From the NCBI RefSeq assembly GCF_000931445.1, contig NZ_CP010849.1:6696001-6760000 (forward strand): 64,000 nucleotides of DNA. Reading direction: 5' to 3'. The stretch comes from Streptomyces cyaneogriseus subsp. noncyanogenus (GTDB lineage Bacteria; Actinomycetota; Actinomycetes; Streptomycetales; Streptomycetaceae). Shown in pieces: positions 26,184 through 35,536 of this stretch (within the stretch, counting starts at the first letter, position 1; each line of letters starts with the position of its first letter). The notes under the pieces were generated by a model. That model worked only from the letters and a program-made list of their open reading frames with translations, was not told where the DNA came from and did not search any database. The position numbers and the translations under genes were made by a program.

Positions 26184-26780
26184 CGAGCTCAGCCCCCGCG
26201 AATCCGTCCTCGCCGAGCGGCGCCTCGCCGCCGTCACCCGCTTCGACGAGCGGATCCCCGCCATCTACCGCCGCGCCTACGACCTGCCCCAGGAAGTCGC
26301 CGACTGGATCGCCGGCTGGGGAGGCACAAGCCTGTTCCTCACCGGCCACATCGGCGTCGGCAAGACCCACACCGCGTGGCACACCTGCCGCCGCTGGATG
26401 GAAGCCCAGTACGCGCCGGGCCAGCCGTGGCAGGGCACCCCCGTCATCAAGGTCTACCGGTCCACCGCCCTATTCGACGCCCTCCGCCCCGACGCCCCCG
26501 ACGGCGAGGGCCGCGCCCTGGTGAAGGAGCTCCAGCGGTGCGACCTGCTGTTCGTCGACGACCTCGCCGCGGCCCGCCCGTCGGCGTGGACGCAGGAGCG
26601 GCTCTTCGAGCTGTTCGACGAGCGGTACATCAACCGCCGCCCCGTGATCATCACCTGTGACGTGCTGCCCAGCCAGCTGTCCGAGGTCGTCGGCGCCCGG
26701 GTCGCCTCCCGCCTCGCCGAGATGTGCCGCGGCAGCGTCGTCTTCCTCCAAGGCGACGACCGCCGGAAGGGGGCCGCCGC

Positions 26781-26784
<4 letters not shown>
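26164..26784 (+). CDS. DnaC-like helicase loader ATPase
   Basis: 206 residues from the ATG at 26164, overlapping the initiator end by 20 bp and preceded by GAGGAGA. Walker A is GHIGVGKT at residues 61-68 and Walker B is LLFVDD at 128-133. ITCDVLPSQLSEV holds the sensor region and ARVASRLAEMC an Arg-finger-like segment. It loads the DnaB helicase encoded next onto phage DNA. Confidence 0.85.
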
Positions 26785-28144
<1,360 letters not shown>

Positions 28145-28145
<1 letters not shown>

Positions 28146-28369
28146 TGGCCGCCGATCTGAGCCCCGAAGACCTGGCGGCCATGCGTGCCGAGGGCGACCT
28201 GCTGCCGTACCTGATCTCCCTCACCGGCCGCACCCCGTCCAAGCCCAAGCCGGCCAAGGCAGAGCAGCAGCCGCCCGGCTACCACATCCGGCGCCCCGGC
28301 GCCTGGCCGTGCGGTACCGCCGCGACCGGCCCGACCCCGCCACCCTGCACCCACCAAGGAGACCTCTGA
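28145..28369 (+). CDS. Small Pro-rich phage protein, function unknown
   Basis: 74 residues, start ATG overlapping the helicase stop (TGATG). An N-terminal helical LSPEDLAAMRAEGDLLPYLISL precedes a Lys/Pro-rich tail. It may be a helicase accessory protein given the coupling. Confidence 0.5.
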
Positions 28370-28524
28370 TGCCCGTGTTCCTGCTCGGTGTCGCCCTGGG
28401 CGGCCTGTCTGGAGGCGTGACCTTCGGGCTCACCGCCGATGGCCACGTCGCCGCGATCGTCGGCGTGATCGCCGCCGTCCTCACCTGGCTCGGCATCGCG
28501 GCGTTCATAGCAGTCGACGACTGA
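28369..28524 (+). CDS. Small membrane protein
   Basis: 51 residues from the ATG at 28369 (overlap TGATG). Two hydrophobic segments (FLLGVALGGLSGGVTFGL and IVGVIAAVLTWLGIAAFIAV) predict a two-helix membrane peptide. Function unknown. Confidence 0.5.
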   Translation: MPVFLLGVALGGLSGGVTFGLTADGHVAAIVGVIAAVLTWLGIAAFIAVDD

Positions 28525-28587
28525 CCGCCCGCCCCGCCGCCGCCATCGCCCGCCGACCGTCACCACCACCACGCCGAACGGAGCCCC

Positions 28588-28833
28588 ATGACCACCGACC
28601 ACACCCCGACCCCTGCCGTCCGCCAGATCTGGCAGGACAACGACCCGCGCTCACCGAACCGCTACCTGAAGATCACCGCCGTCGACGGCACCCACGCCAC
28701 CATGCGGCAGGTCGCCATCACCCCGCAGGGCGCCACCGCGGTCCCGTCCGGCGCCCGCGCGACCCGCATCCGCCTCGACCGGCTCCGGCCCACCAGCACC
28801 GGCTACCGGTACATCCGCACCGACCCCGCCTGA
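28588..28833 (+). CDS. Small phage protein, function unknown
   Basis: 81 residues. The pattern VRQIWQDNDPRSPNRYLKITAVDGTHATM reads like a small SH3-type beta barrel found in phage and plasmid accessory genes. It stands before a hairpin module and the Dam gene. Confidence 0.55.
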   Translation: MTTDHTPTPAVRQIWQDNDPRSPNRYLKITAVDGTHATMRQVAITPQGATAVPSGARATRIRLDRLRPTSTGYRYIRTDPA

Positions 28834-28840
28834 ACCGGCG

Positions 28841-28888
28841 CCGTGACCACGCAGGTTGGCCGCCCGCTGTCGGTAGCAGCGGGCGGCC
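28841..28888 (+). terminator. Intergenic hairpin module before dam
   Basis: A CCGTGACCACGCAGGT word (28841-28856) is followed by a perfect 12-bp stem GGCCGCCCGCTG / CAGCGGGCGGCC (28858-28888) with a 7-nt loop. The same word plus a different hairpin recurs just after the dam gene at 29758. Confidence 0.5.
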
Positions 28889-28926
28889 AGCTCTCAGCCT
28901 ACGACCCCACCACCCCAGGAGCAGAC

Positions 28927-29763
28927 ATGGCCACCGCCGTCCGGCCGCCCGTCCCGTACTTCGGCAGCAAGCAGTCCATCGCCCCCTGGATCGTGTCGCT
29001 GCTGCCCGACCACGAGCACTACGTCGAGCCCTACGCTGGCGGCCTGTCCGTCCTGCTGGCCAAGACCCCCAGCAAGATGGAAACCGTCAACGACCTCGAC
29101 GGTGAGCTGGTCACCTTCTGGAGGGTCCTGCGTGACCGGCCCGCCGACCTGACCCGGGCCTGCGCCCTGACCCCGCACAGCAGGGCCGAGCAGGACGCTG
29201 CCTACGCGGCCGCGTCCGGCAACGAGTTGGAGACCGCTCGCCGGGTGTGGGTGCGTCTCACCCAAGGGCGCGGGGGAACGCTGCGCCGTACCGGCTGGCG
29301 GCACTACGTTGACCCGGCCGGTGCCGGCACGTCGCTGGCTGGCCAGCTCGACGGCTACGTCGACCGGCTCGCGGCCGCAGCCGAACGGCTGCACGCAGTG
29401 TCGCTCGAAAACCTGCCCGCCCTGGAGCTGATCGCGAAATACGGCAAGCAGCCGAGGGTCCTGCTGTACGTCGACCCGCCCTACCTCGGCAGCACCCGGG
29501 CGTTCGCGAACTACCGGCACGAGATGACCGGCGAGGCAGAGCACCGGGAGCTGGCGGCCGCGCTCGCCGACTGCCGTGCCGCGGTCGTGCTGTCCGGCTA
29601 CGACAGCCCGCTCTACGACGAGCTGTACGGCGGGTGGCACCGGTACACCACGCAGACCACGGCCGACAACGCGAACGGCGACCGCGGCCGCACTGAAGTC
29701 CTGTGGTCGAACGTCCGCCTCGGTGACCAACTCGACCTGTTCGCCGAGCACCTCACCCCGTGA
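28927..29763 (+). CDS. D12-class DNA adenine N6-methyltransferase (Dam-like)
   Basis: 278 residues from the ATG at 28927 (CAGGAG 7 nt upstream). An in-frame GTG at 28843 lies inside the preceding hairpin module and is unlikely. PVPYFGSKQSIAPWI and YVEPYAGGLSVLL are motifs X and I (SAM binding), and YVDPPYLGS is the catalytic DPPY motif IV. It methylates adenine in a short unknown site, probably to shield phage DNA from host restriction. No cognate endonuclease gene is near. Confidence 0.9.
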   Translation: MATAVRPPVPYFGSKQSIAPWIVSLLPDHEHYVEPYAGGLSVLLAKTPSKMETVNDLDGELVTFWRVLRDRPADLTRACALTPHSRAEQDAAYAAASGNELETARRVWVRLTQGRGGTLRRTGWRHYVDPAGAGTSLAGQLDGYVDRLAAAAERLHAVSLENLPALELIAKYGKQPRVLLYVDPPYLGSTRAFANYRHEMTGEAEHRELAAALADCRAAVVLSGYDSPLYDELYGGWHRYTTQTTADNANGDRGRTEVLWSNVRLGDQLDLFAEHLTP

Positions 29764-29801
29764 CCACGCAGGTCGGCCCGCCGGGGCGTATCCGGCGGGC
29801 C
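29758..29801 (+). terminator. Intergenic hairpin module after dam
   Basis: CCGTGACCACGCAGGT (29758-29773, overlapping the dam stop) is followed by the 10-bp perfect stem GGCCCGCCGG / CCGGCGGGCC (29775-29801). It shares its leader with the module at 28841, but the stem sequence differs. Confidence 0.5.
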
Positions 29802-29840
29802 GCCACCCGAGCATCCCACACCCACCCCAAGGAGCACCCG

Positions 29841-30227
29841 ATGAGCACCCAGACCACGCCCGCCGACGAACTGCGGGCCGCAGCCGCTCGACTGCGTGAA
29901 CTCGCCGCACGCGCTATGCACGAGGACCGACCCCACTGGGACACCGGACACACCCTCGGCAGCCGCAGCCCCGTCGTCCTCGACCACCCCGAGACGCCGT
30001 CCGTCCTGATCGAGACCTACGCGGCCCGCCTGCAAGCCGTCAACCGGTACATCGCCGCCATGGACCCGGCGGTCGGCTCGGCCGTTGCCACGCTGCTGGA
30101 GGCGGTTCTCTCCAACGCCAGCGAGGCCGCTCCAGCGCATGAGGAGTGCGCGAGCTGGTGCACCCCGGACACCTGCGACCTGGCCGCCGCCCTCGCTGTC
30201 GCCCGCGTGCTGAGCGCCCGGTCCTGA
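29841..30227 (+). CDS. Phage protein of unknown function
   Basis: 128 residues, ATG at 29841 behind AAGGAG. N-terminal helices (DELRAAAARLRELAARAM) and a segment with ECASWCTPDTC that may bind metal. This architecture recurs in Streptomyces phages and integrative elements, but no activity is known to me. Confidence 0.6.
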   Translation: MSTQTTPADELRAAAARLRELAARAMHEDRPHWDTGHTLGSRSPVVLDHPETPSVLIETYAARLQAVNRYIAAMDPAVGSAVATLLEAVLSNASEAAPAHEECASWCTPDTCDLAAALAVARVLSARS

Positions 30228-30237
30228 CCTGTCTGCT

Positions 30238-30261
30238 GGCCGCCCCTGCCGTGGGGCGGCC
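30238..30261 (+). terminator. Intergenic hairpin
   Basis: GGCCGCCCC / GGGGCGGCC makes a perfect 9-bp stem with a 6-nt loop between two early genes, 11 bp after the upstream stop codon. Confidence 0.4.
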
Positions 30262-30279
30262 CCACACCTGGAGACCATC

Positions 30280-31149
30280 GTGACCGACCAGACCCCCAGC
30301 CTCGACGAGCGGGTCCACGCCGCCGTCCGGGACGCTCTTGCCGCCGCCGCGCGGAACCCCGCCGCGGGGCCGGCCGCCGCCTCGCTCATCGCGAGCGCTG
30401 TGCTCGCCGAGGTACACCGCCAGCCCACCGTCCAGGCGCCCGCCGTCGACCGGGCCGGGCTGCGGGAGGCGGCTCGTCTCGTCGCCGAGTACACCGGCAA
30501 CGAGATCGATGCGAACGCCCAGATGCTCCTCCGCCTGGCCGACGGCACCCCCCGCCCCGACGACCCGCAGCCCGCGGCCGTGCTGCCCGCACCCGTCGAC
30601 CGGGGCGCACCCACCGTCTGGATCGACGGCCATCCGCAACTGGAGGCCATCGCTGCTGCCGTGTGGGAGCAGTGCGAGCACCACAACAGCGGGCTCGTCA
30701 TCGACGACCCGCGGAACATCGCCGTAGCCGCCCTGGGCGCGCTGCGGGGCGTGCTGCCGCCGCCCGTCGACCAGGCCGCGATCGTCCGCGCCTGCGCCTC
30801 GTTCGTCCGAGACACCTACAGCGGCGAATGGGCCGACGACGCGGCCGCCACGCTTGAGACGGACGCCGACCAGATCGAGCGCGGCGAGCCGTGCAGCCTG
30901 CTGCAACTCGCCGACGCGATGCGCCTTGCCGTCCCGCCGCGCCGCATGGCCGACGATGCGCAGCCCGCACCGCCCCAACACAGTGCTCTCGTCCTGAGCG
31001 AGACCGAACGCGCGATGCTGACCTACGCCCTCGACCAGGCGCAGGAACGGATCTGGTCGGAGGACGGCTTCACCGTCGAGGACCAGGCCGCCGTCGACTC
31101 CCTGCGCCGACTCACCGCCGGGGCGCGGCAGGACGGGGCGCAGCAGTGA
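30280..31149 (+). CDS. Large acidic phage protein, function unknown
   Basis: 289 residues, GTG start at 30280. Ala-rich and helical with internal Pro-linkers (PAPVDRGAPTVW, PPPVDQAA), which suggests two or three similar modules. Both AREAARLVAEYTG-like and VRACASFVRDTYSG-like segments occur before acidic helices, consistent with an internal duplication. No enzyme motif. Coupled by GTGA to the next gene. Confidence 0.5.
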   Translation: MTDQTPSLDERVHAAVRDALAAAARNPAAGPAAASLIASAVLAEVHRQPTVQAPAVDRAGLREAARLVAEYTGNEIDANAQMLLRLADGTPRPDDPQPAAVLPAPVDRGAPTVWIDGHPQLEAIAAAVWEQCEHHNSGLVIDDPRNIAVAALGALRGVLPPPVDQAAIVRACASFVRDTYSGEWADDAAATLETDADQIERGEPCSLLQLADAMRLAVPPRRMADDAQPAPPQHSALVLSETERAMLTYALDQAQERIWSEDGFTVEDQAAVDSLRRLTAGARQDGAQQ

Positions 31150-31436
31150 CCGGGCCCAGCAGCAACCCCCGCGGTGAGCGCACGCCCCGGCCAGGCGTCC
31201 CGTGGACCACCACCGTCGGATGGTCCGGCGAGGAGGTTGTCGACGACGACGCCGAACCGCCCCGCCCCAACCGGGCCACACGACGCGCAGCGAAGCGGCG
31301 ACGGCCCGTTGAGGTGCATCAGGCCCAGGAGGGGGCCTCAGCGCTCGTCTCGCGGCCGAACGCCCCGCAGGCGCCCCGTTCCAGCCCGGAACCTCCCAGC
31401 GGGCCTCCTGGCGCTAAATCCGACCCGGCGGCGTGA
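31146..31436 (+). CDS. Small Pro/Arg-rich phage protein
   Basis: 96 residues, GTG at 31146 overlapping the upstream stop. Low-complexity and likely disordered, with a basic centre RATRRAAKRRRP. Coding nature rests on coupling and codon use; function unknown. Confidence 0.45.
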   Translation: MTGPSSNPRGERTPRPGVPWTTTVGWSGEEVVDDDAEPPRPNRATRRAAKRRRPVEVHQAQEGASALVSRPNAPQAPRSSPEPPSGPPGAKSDPAA

Positions 31437-31450
31437 CAGACGCCCGCCAG

Positions 31451-31480
31451 ACGGGCCCGGCACCCACCCGCCGGGCCCGT
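31451..31480 (+). terminator. Intergenic hairpin
   Basis: ACGGGCCCGGC / GCCGGGCCCGT is a perfect 11-bp stem around an 8-nt loop in the 105-bp gap before the next gene. Confidence 0.45.
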
Positions 31481-31541
31481 CACCCCAACCACCCGCCCAC
31501 AGGCCGCCAGACGGCCACACAGACCCGCAGAAAGGCCAACC

Positions 31542-31766
31542 ATGACCGACCAGCCCCGCGGCGCCATCGACTGGGCCCGCCAGCAAGCCGCCGAACGCGA
31601 AACCACCACCCGCGTCTTCGCCGCCCTCTACCAATCCGCCGAAGACGACGTCAACCGCATCATCCAGCTCGCCGAACAGTGGGCCAGCCGGCCCGAACGC
31701 GCAGACGCTCTCCGCGAACTCACCCAAGCCCTCCGACCCGACGACATCAGCCGGGAGCAGCCGTGA
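31542..31766 (+). CDS. Small helical phage protein
   Basis: 74 residues, ATG at 31542. Mostly helical and charged (ARQQAAERETTTRVFAALYQ). Coupled by GTGA to a 41-residue gene. Function unknown. Confidence 0.5.
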   Translation: MTDQPRGAIDWARQQAAERETTTRVFAALYQSAEDDVNRIIQLAEQWASRPERADALRELTQALRPDDISREQP

Positions 31767-31888
31767 CCTGGCAGCGGCAGGAGTCCAACGCCGCCGGCCG
31801 CCCCCGCGACCCCGACGGCTGGGGCGTCCTCATCGGCCGCGCACTCGCCGCCTACAGCCAACACCTCGCCACGCACCTGCCTGCCTGA
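31763..31888 (+). CDS. 41-residue phage peptide
   Basis: GTG at 31763 overlaps the preceding stop. The short product ends in an amphipathic helix (WGVLIGRALAAYSQHLATHL). Supported by coupling and good codon use only. Confidence 0.4.
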   Translation: MTWQRQESNAAGRPRDPDGWGVLIGRALAAYSQHLATHLPA

Positions 31889-31909
31889 ACCGCCCGCAAG
31901 GAGCACGCC

Positions 31910-32548
31910 GTGAACCTCGACGACGCACCCGCCCCGGCCTGCACAATCTGCCTCGGTCCCCTGTACGAGCACGAGCTCACCCACCAGGCATGCCGCCCCT
32001 GCGCCGACCGCGTCGACCGCGACCTGCACGCGCTGGCCGGCCCCGACGGCCTCTACGCCCGCCTCGCCAGCAGCCTCCGGCCCGGCAGCGGCTCGGGCGG
32101 TCCCGTTGTCTCCGGCAGCCGCACCCCGCCCGCCCCCGTCCGGCTCGACCCGCTCTCGCTCGCCGCCCGCGGCGGCGTCGTCACCATCCTGCAGACCTGG
32201 CTCGTCGACTGGCACGAGATCCTCGGCTACCGCCACCCCCGGTGGGAAGGCGACCTCCAGCAGCAGTGCGACCAGGTAGTGCAGCGGCTCCGCGTCCTGC
32301 TGCCCTGGGCGGCCGAACAACACGCCGCCTTCGACGAGTTCGCGCGGGAGTTGGCCACCCTCGTGCGCCAGTGCCGGGCCGCCACCGGAGGTGAGAAACC
32401 GCCCCGGCGGATAGGCGTCGCCTGCCACTGCGGGCGCACCCTCAAGGTCACCCTCGACACCCCCGGCACCCGCTGCCCCGACTGCGGCACCCAGTACGGG
32501 CACAGCGAAGCACTGCGGCTGCCACTGGCCGCGAGGCGGGCGGCGTGA
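31910..32548 (+). CDS. Zinc-ribbon phage protein
   Basis: 212 residues, GTG at 31910 with AAGGAG 6 nt upstream. An N-terminal CTICLG ... CRPC pair and a C-terminal CHCGRT ... CPDCGTQY pair form two zinc-ribbon-like sites around a helical middle (about 60-160). The layout recurs in actinophage early regions; likely nucleic-acid or protein binding. Confidence 0.6.
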   Translation: MNLDDAPAPACTICLGPLYEHELTHQACRPCADRVDRDLHALAGPDGLYARLASSLRPGSGSGGPVVSGSRTPPAPVRLDPLSLAARGGVVTILQTWLVDWHEILGYRHPRWEGDLQQQCDQVVQRLRVLLPWAAEQHAAFDEFARELATLVRQCRAATGGEKPPRRIGVACHCGRTLKVTLDTPGTRCPDCGTQYGHSEALRLPLAARRAA

Positions 32549-32551
32549 CGC

Positions 32552-32583
32552 GGGGCCCCGGCCGCGGGTGCGGCCGGGGCCCC
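32552..32583 (+). terminator. Strong hairpin ending the early operon segment
   Basis: GGGGCCCCGGCCGC / GCGGCCGGGGCCCC is a perfect 14-bp stem with a 4-nt loop, 4 bp after the stop codon. A new promoter-like region starts behind it. Confidence 0.65.
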
Positions 32584-32591
32584 GCAGTCAA

Positions 32592-32675
32592 GGAATCACG
32601 GAACGTGATTTCCGCAATGGGGTCTCGAATCAACGCTAGCCTGGACTGTAGCCCGCTTAAGTTCTGGAGGCCGGG
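32592..32675 (+). promoter_or_regulatory. Candidate promoter/operator after the hairpin
   Basis: GGAATCAC and GTGATTTCC (32592-32613) form a near-perfect inverted repeat. TAGCCT near 32637 could be a -10 box. AT content is higher than in the neighbouring genes, which supports a fresh promoter for the next genes. Confidence 0.35.
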
Positions 32676-32960
32676 ATGAACGAGCAGCTGTGGACCATCG
32701 AACGGATCCGTGACGCCCTCGGCAACCCGGCCCTCTCTCAGCGCTTCCTCGGCGAGATCAACCGGGCGCCGGCGCACCAGCTGCTGCAGGTCTTCGCGAA
32801 GTGGGAGCGCATCGCGAAGGACACCCTCGCCGCCGTCCAGCGCGGGCGGGACATCGCCGCCGCCCAGGACCGCGGTGAGGACCCGACCGCCGACTGGACC
32901 GACGCCACCGACCGCGTCCTCGGCGACGCCGAGCGGATCCGGACCCGCGGCGCCGCCTGA
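32676..32960 (+). CDS. Small helical phage protein
   Basis: 94 residues, ATG at 32676 with TGGAGG upstream. Reads as three helices (IERIRDALGNPALSQRFLGEI, LQVFAKWERIAKDTLAAVQRG). Similar short proteins occur in Streptomyces mobile elements. Function unknown. Confidence 0.55.
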   Translation: MNEQLWTIERIRDALGNPALSQRFLGEINRAPAHQLLQVFAKWERIAKDTLAAVQRGRDIAAAQDRGEDPTADWTDATDRVLGDAERIRTRGAA

Positions 32961-32996
32961 CCCAAACGGCGGACACGCCCCGCTGCTGCCCTGCTA

Positions 32997-33041
32997 CTCT
33001 CAGCGCTGGCCGACCTCAACCGACCTGTCCGAAGCTGAGAG
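32997..33041 (+). other. Inverted repeat in the leader of the 80-residue gene
   Basis: CTCTCAGC (32997-33004) and GCTGAGAG (33034-33041) are perfectly complementary across 29 nt, ending 15 bp before the next start codon. It could fold in the mRNA leader; nothing more is known. Confidence 0.3.
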
Positions 33042-33056
33042 ATTGGGCCGCTTGAG

Positions 33057-33299
33057 ATGTATCGGTTGAAATACGACCCCGCCGCTGAAGCGGTCCACGA
33101 GGCGATGCCGTCGGCCGCCAGCGAAACCCTCACCGTCGCGCTCGCCGACGCCTGCCATGACCCCCTCGCCGCCACCCAGCCCTACGGCGAAGACGACGGC
33201 GTCGTGCGCATGCTCGTCACCGAGCAGGCGTTCGCCGTGCTGCTCATCGGCGACACCCTCAAGACGATCACCGTGCTCCAGGTGACCTACCTCGGCTGA
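33057..33299 (+). CDS. Small phage protein, function unknown
   Basis: 80 residues, ATG at 33057. Beta-rich at both ends (RLKYDPAAEAVHEAM; FAVLLIGDTLKTITVLQVTYLG). It is the last rightward gene before a convergent terminator. Confidence 0.5.
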   Translation: MYRLKYDPAAEAVHEAMPSAASETLTVALADACHDPLAATQPYGEDDGVVRMLVTEQAFAVLLIGDTLKTITVLQVTYLG

Positions 33300-33306
33300 A
33301 CGACGA

Positions 33307-33336
33307 AGGGCCCCGACCCGCCCGGGTCGGGGCCCT
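33307..33336. terminator. Bidirectional terminator between convergent operons
   Basis: AGGGCCCCGACCC / GGGTCGGGGCCCT forms a 13-bp perfect stem with a 4-nt loop between a rightward and a leftward gene. Confidence 0.7.
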
Positions 33337-33356
33337 CTGCCGTTCTCAACCGGTCG

Positions 33357-33728
33357 CTAGAGCTGAGGACGCTGCCTCTGTAGCGCCCCCTCGACCGCGG
33401 TGAGGAACTTCGTGTAGGTGTCGCGCTGCCCCCACGTGAACATGATTGCCCTCGGGTTGCCGGCCACCTGCTTCACCGGAGCATCTGCCCACGCTCGCAA
33501 CTGTCCCGGGTCCTCGGCCGTCAGCAGATGAACGTGCCCGTTCACCAAGCGCGTGGGCTCCCGACTCAGCACTTTCAACACGTCCCTCAGCAGCACGGTC
33601 CCGCTGCGGTTCCCGCCCAGCCGGGCCACCAACGGCCGCTTGAACTCCACGCGGTCCTCGTACAGCAGCGCGGACGCCATGTAGCCCTTGAACGCCAGCG
33701 GACCAACCGGCCCCTTCGAAAGATCCAT
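33357..33728 (-). CDS. PH-domain-like protein (DUF4429-type)
   Basis: 123 residues. The pattern ASALLYEDRVEFKRP, TVLLRDVLKVL and AIMFTWGQRDTYTKFLTAVEGAL matches bacterial PH-like domains of Streptomyces proteins of the DUF4429/SHOCT kind. They are probably protein-binding modules. First gene of a leftward island inside the rightward phage genes. Confidence 0.5.
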   Translation of the reverse strand: MDLSKGPVGPLAFKGYMASALLYEDRVEFKRPLVARLGGNRSGTVLLRDVLKVLSREPTRLVNGHVHLLTAEDPGQLRAWADAPVKQVAGNPRAIMFTWGQRDTYTKFLTAVEGALQRQRPQL

Positions 33729-33856
33729 GCGCGGCAGTCTGGCCCAGCCCGACCGTCGCGGCAGGGGAACACGGAAACCCCCGTCCGTCTCGGGCGGGGG
33801 TCCGGGGTGCGATCAGGTACGGGCCACCGCCAGCGGTGCCGGCACCAGCGAGGCGG

Positions 33857-34465
33857 TCACCGGGCGCAGCGGGAGATCTGTTCCGCGCGCGCACCTGTAA
33901 CTCCGAGGATCTCGCCGACCTCCCGCCATGAGCGTCCTTCGCCCTTCAGCTTCAAGGCGGTCTCCTGGTTGATGCGACGGAAAGCCTGCTTGAGGCTGGC
34001 TGCGGTGCGCTCAGCCTCCCTATATCGCTCGATGGGGTCTGTGATCTCGCTCAGCGCTCGGTCGATGTCGGAGAAGCACTTCTCCAACGCTGGGTTCAGC
34101 TCGATATTGAGTTCAGCAGTGGAGGCGCGAGGGGCAGGGACAGGCTTCACCCGCTTCCGCTTCGTCGCGACCTTCTTCAGTTTGACCTTTGGGCGGTTCC
34201 AAGGCTCATCCTCGACGGCCCACCGGATAAGCCTCACCGCATTGACGCGGAAGGTGAACCACTCGCCGTGAGACCTGAAGTGGGCGAAGTGGCGGTGCAG
34301 TCGGGTCTCCAGCTCATGCCCACCGGGATGAGTCCATAGGATGTCTAGTGGCACCGGCGACATGCGCTGGATGTCGGCGACGCGCTTGGTCAGGTTCGTC
34401 GTGCGCCCGATCTTCACCGTGTTGCTGCCGGGCGTACCGAGGACGTAGACGACCTCTTCGGGCAT
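33857..34465 (-). CDS. GIY-YIG-type (T5orf172/MUG113) nuclease-like protein with C-terminal HTH
   Basis: 202 residues from the ATG at 34465, with GGGAGGGAGAGGAACG upstream; an upstream in-frame start lacks such a site. VVYVLGTPGSNTVKIGRT is the GIY-YIG-like opening of the T5orf172 family, and ELETRLHRHFAHFRSHGEWF contains the Glu/His/Phe-Glu-like segment. A helical linker leads to a C-terminal HTH (GRSWREVGEILGVTGARAEQI). Members are linked to phage regulators and nucleases; the activity here is not proven. Confidence 0.7.
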   Translation of the reverse strand: MPEEVVYVLGTPGSNTVKIGRTTNLTKRVADIQRMSPVPLDILWTHPGGHELETRLHRHFAHFRSHGEWFTFRVNAVRLIRWAVEDEPWNRPKVKLKKVATKRKRVKPVPAPRASTAELNIELNPALEKCFSDIDRALSEITDPIERYREAERTAASLKQAFRRINQETALKLKGEGRSWREVGEILGVTGARAEQISRCAR

Positions 34466-34517
34466 TCGTTCCTCTCCCTCCCTGAGGATCCGATGTGCGA
34501 GCCTGTCAGGATGTGAA

Positions 34518-34550
34518 AGGAGCCCGCTCACCTCGTCTGAGCGGGCTCCT
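34518..34550 (-). terminator. Terminator of the GntR-type regulator gene
   Basis: AGGAGCCCGCTCA / TGAGCGGGCTCCT is a perfect 13-bp stem with a 7-nt loop, just after the GntR stop codon in the minus direction, with flanking A/T bases. Confidence 0.75.
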
Positions 34551-34558
34551 TCGTCGCA

Positions 34559-35317
34559 CTACTCCTCGTCGGCCTGCCATGCGCCAGGCGGATACACGTC
34601 CTCCCATGCCTCCAACGGCCCCTCCTCATCGTGGAAGACGTTGACGACTACTAGGACGGCGGCCGCGACTTCCTGCGGGAGATCCACCCCGAGCGCCTTG
34701 AGTTCGTCGTTCGAAACGAGCCGTGCGGTTCGACGTTCTGCCCCGCGCACCACCTCTCGCCCAGTGCGCTCGGTGTAGATCTTGTGCCAAGGCTGGTCGA
34801 ACGGCTTGCTGTCGAGGACTTCCGGCACGTCTCCCAGCGCCCGCGTGTGGATGTACGACGTGTCGAGCGTGGGCGGCATTCCCGGGCGACGGTGCACTCG
34901 CCGACGGATGACTACTTCGTCGTGCAGCTCCACATTGAGCAGTTCGGCGATCTTCGGGTCGGCGACGGATCGCATCCCGACCCATCTCTTCGTTGCCATC
35001 TCTCCAGGGGCGTAGGGCTGGCCAGTGCGTTCGATCCGCCGAAGCCGGGCCACTCCGGTAGCCGCCACGTCGGACTGCTCTGTGACGTAGGTGCCCTTAC
35101 CTGGCTCGGTGCGGATGAAGCCTTCCGTCTTCAGGATGTGCCATGCCCTGTTGATGGTGCTCGGAGAGGTTTGAAACTTCTCGATCACCTGCCTGTGTGA
35201 CGGCAGCCGTTCGCCAGGAGCGAGCTTTCCGTCCTGGATCTCCGCGCGGTAGTGGGCGGCCAGCTCTGTCGGCGTTGTTGCTGCGGCCTTCTTGGGCTTC
35301 CTTCTTGATCCTGGCAC
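34559..35317 (-). CDS. GntR/HutC-family regulator with UTRA domain (KorSA-like)
   Basis: 252 residues. The N-terminal winged helix (about 15-80; GERLPSHRQVIEKFQTSPSTINRAWHIL) is the GntR signature and the rest is a UTRA ligand-binding domain (VVIRRRVHRRPGMPPTLDTSYI). HutC-type proteins such as KorSA of pSAM2 control transfer and replication genes of Streptomyces conjugative elements. Divergent from the gene at 35537, with two palindromic sites in between, so it probably represses itself and the rightward transfer-region genes. Confidence 0.85.
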   Translation of the reverse strand: MPGSRRKPKKAAATTPTELAAHYRAEIQDGKLAPGERLPSHRQVIEKFQTSPSTINRAWHILKTEGFIRTEPGKGTYVTEQSDVAATGVARLRRIERTGQPYAPGEMATKRWVGMRSVADPKIAELLNVELHDEVVIRRRVHRRPGMPPTLDTSYIHTRALGDVPEVLDSKPFDQPWHKIYTERTGREVVRGAERRTARLVSNDELKALGVDLPQEVAAAVLVVVNVFHDEEGPLEAWEDVYPPGAWQADEE

Positions 35318-35333
35318 GTGATGCTCCTCCTCG

Positions 35334-35345
35334 TGTAGCGCTACA
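35334..35345. promoter_or_regulatory. Candidate GntR-regulator operator 1
   Basis: TGTAGCGCTACA, a perfect 12-bp palindrome 16 bp upstream of the GntR-type gene start. The half site GTAGYGCT is shared with the second palindrome. Confidence 0.55.
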
Positions 35346-35428
35346 TGGTCTCCTCTCGAAGACTAGCTGCGGCTTCCTTGGTGGGGGCACAGCCGATCTC
35401 TCTGAGGTTTGTCGTGGGGACTTGCAGT

Positions 35429-35445
35429 AGCACTACTGTAGTGCT
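35429..35445. promoter_or_regulatory. Candidate GntR-regulator operator 2
   Basis: AGCACTACTGTAGTGCT is an 8-1-8 perfect inverted repeat 92 bp before the rightward gene at 35537. Its GTAGTGCT half matches operator 1 in seven of eight positions, so one HutC-type dimer could bind both and control the divergent promoters. Confidence 0.55.
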
Positions 35446-35536
35446 TCACTTAGGTCGTGCCAAGCAAAAGGCCCCACCGGTGGTAGCGCACCGAGGGGCC
35501 CTGGCCAGTCATCCCTAGAGAGCAGGGAGCTAGCGC

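Noticed and set aside
28927..29763. Complete restriction-modification system
   Set aside because: Only the methylase is present; neighbouring genes show no endonuclease motifs.
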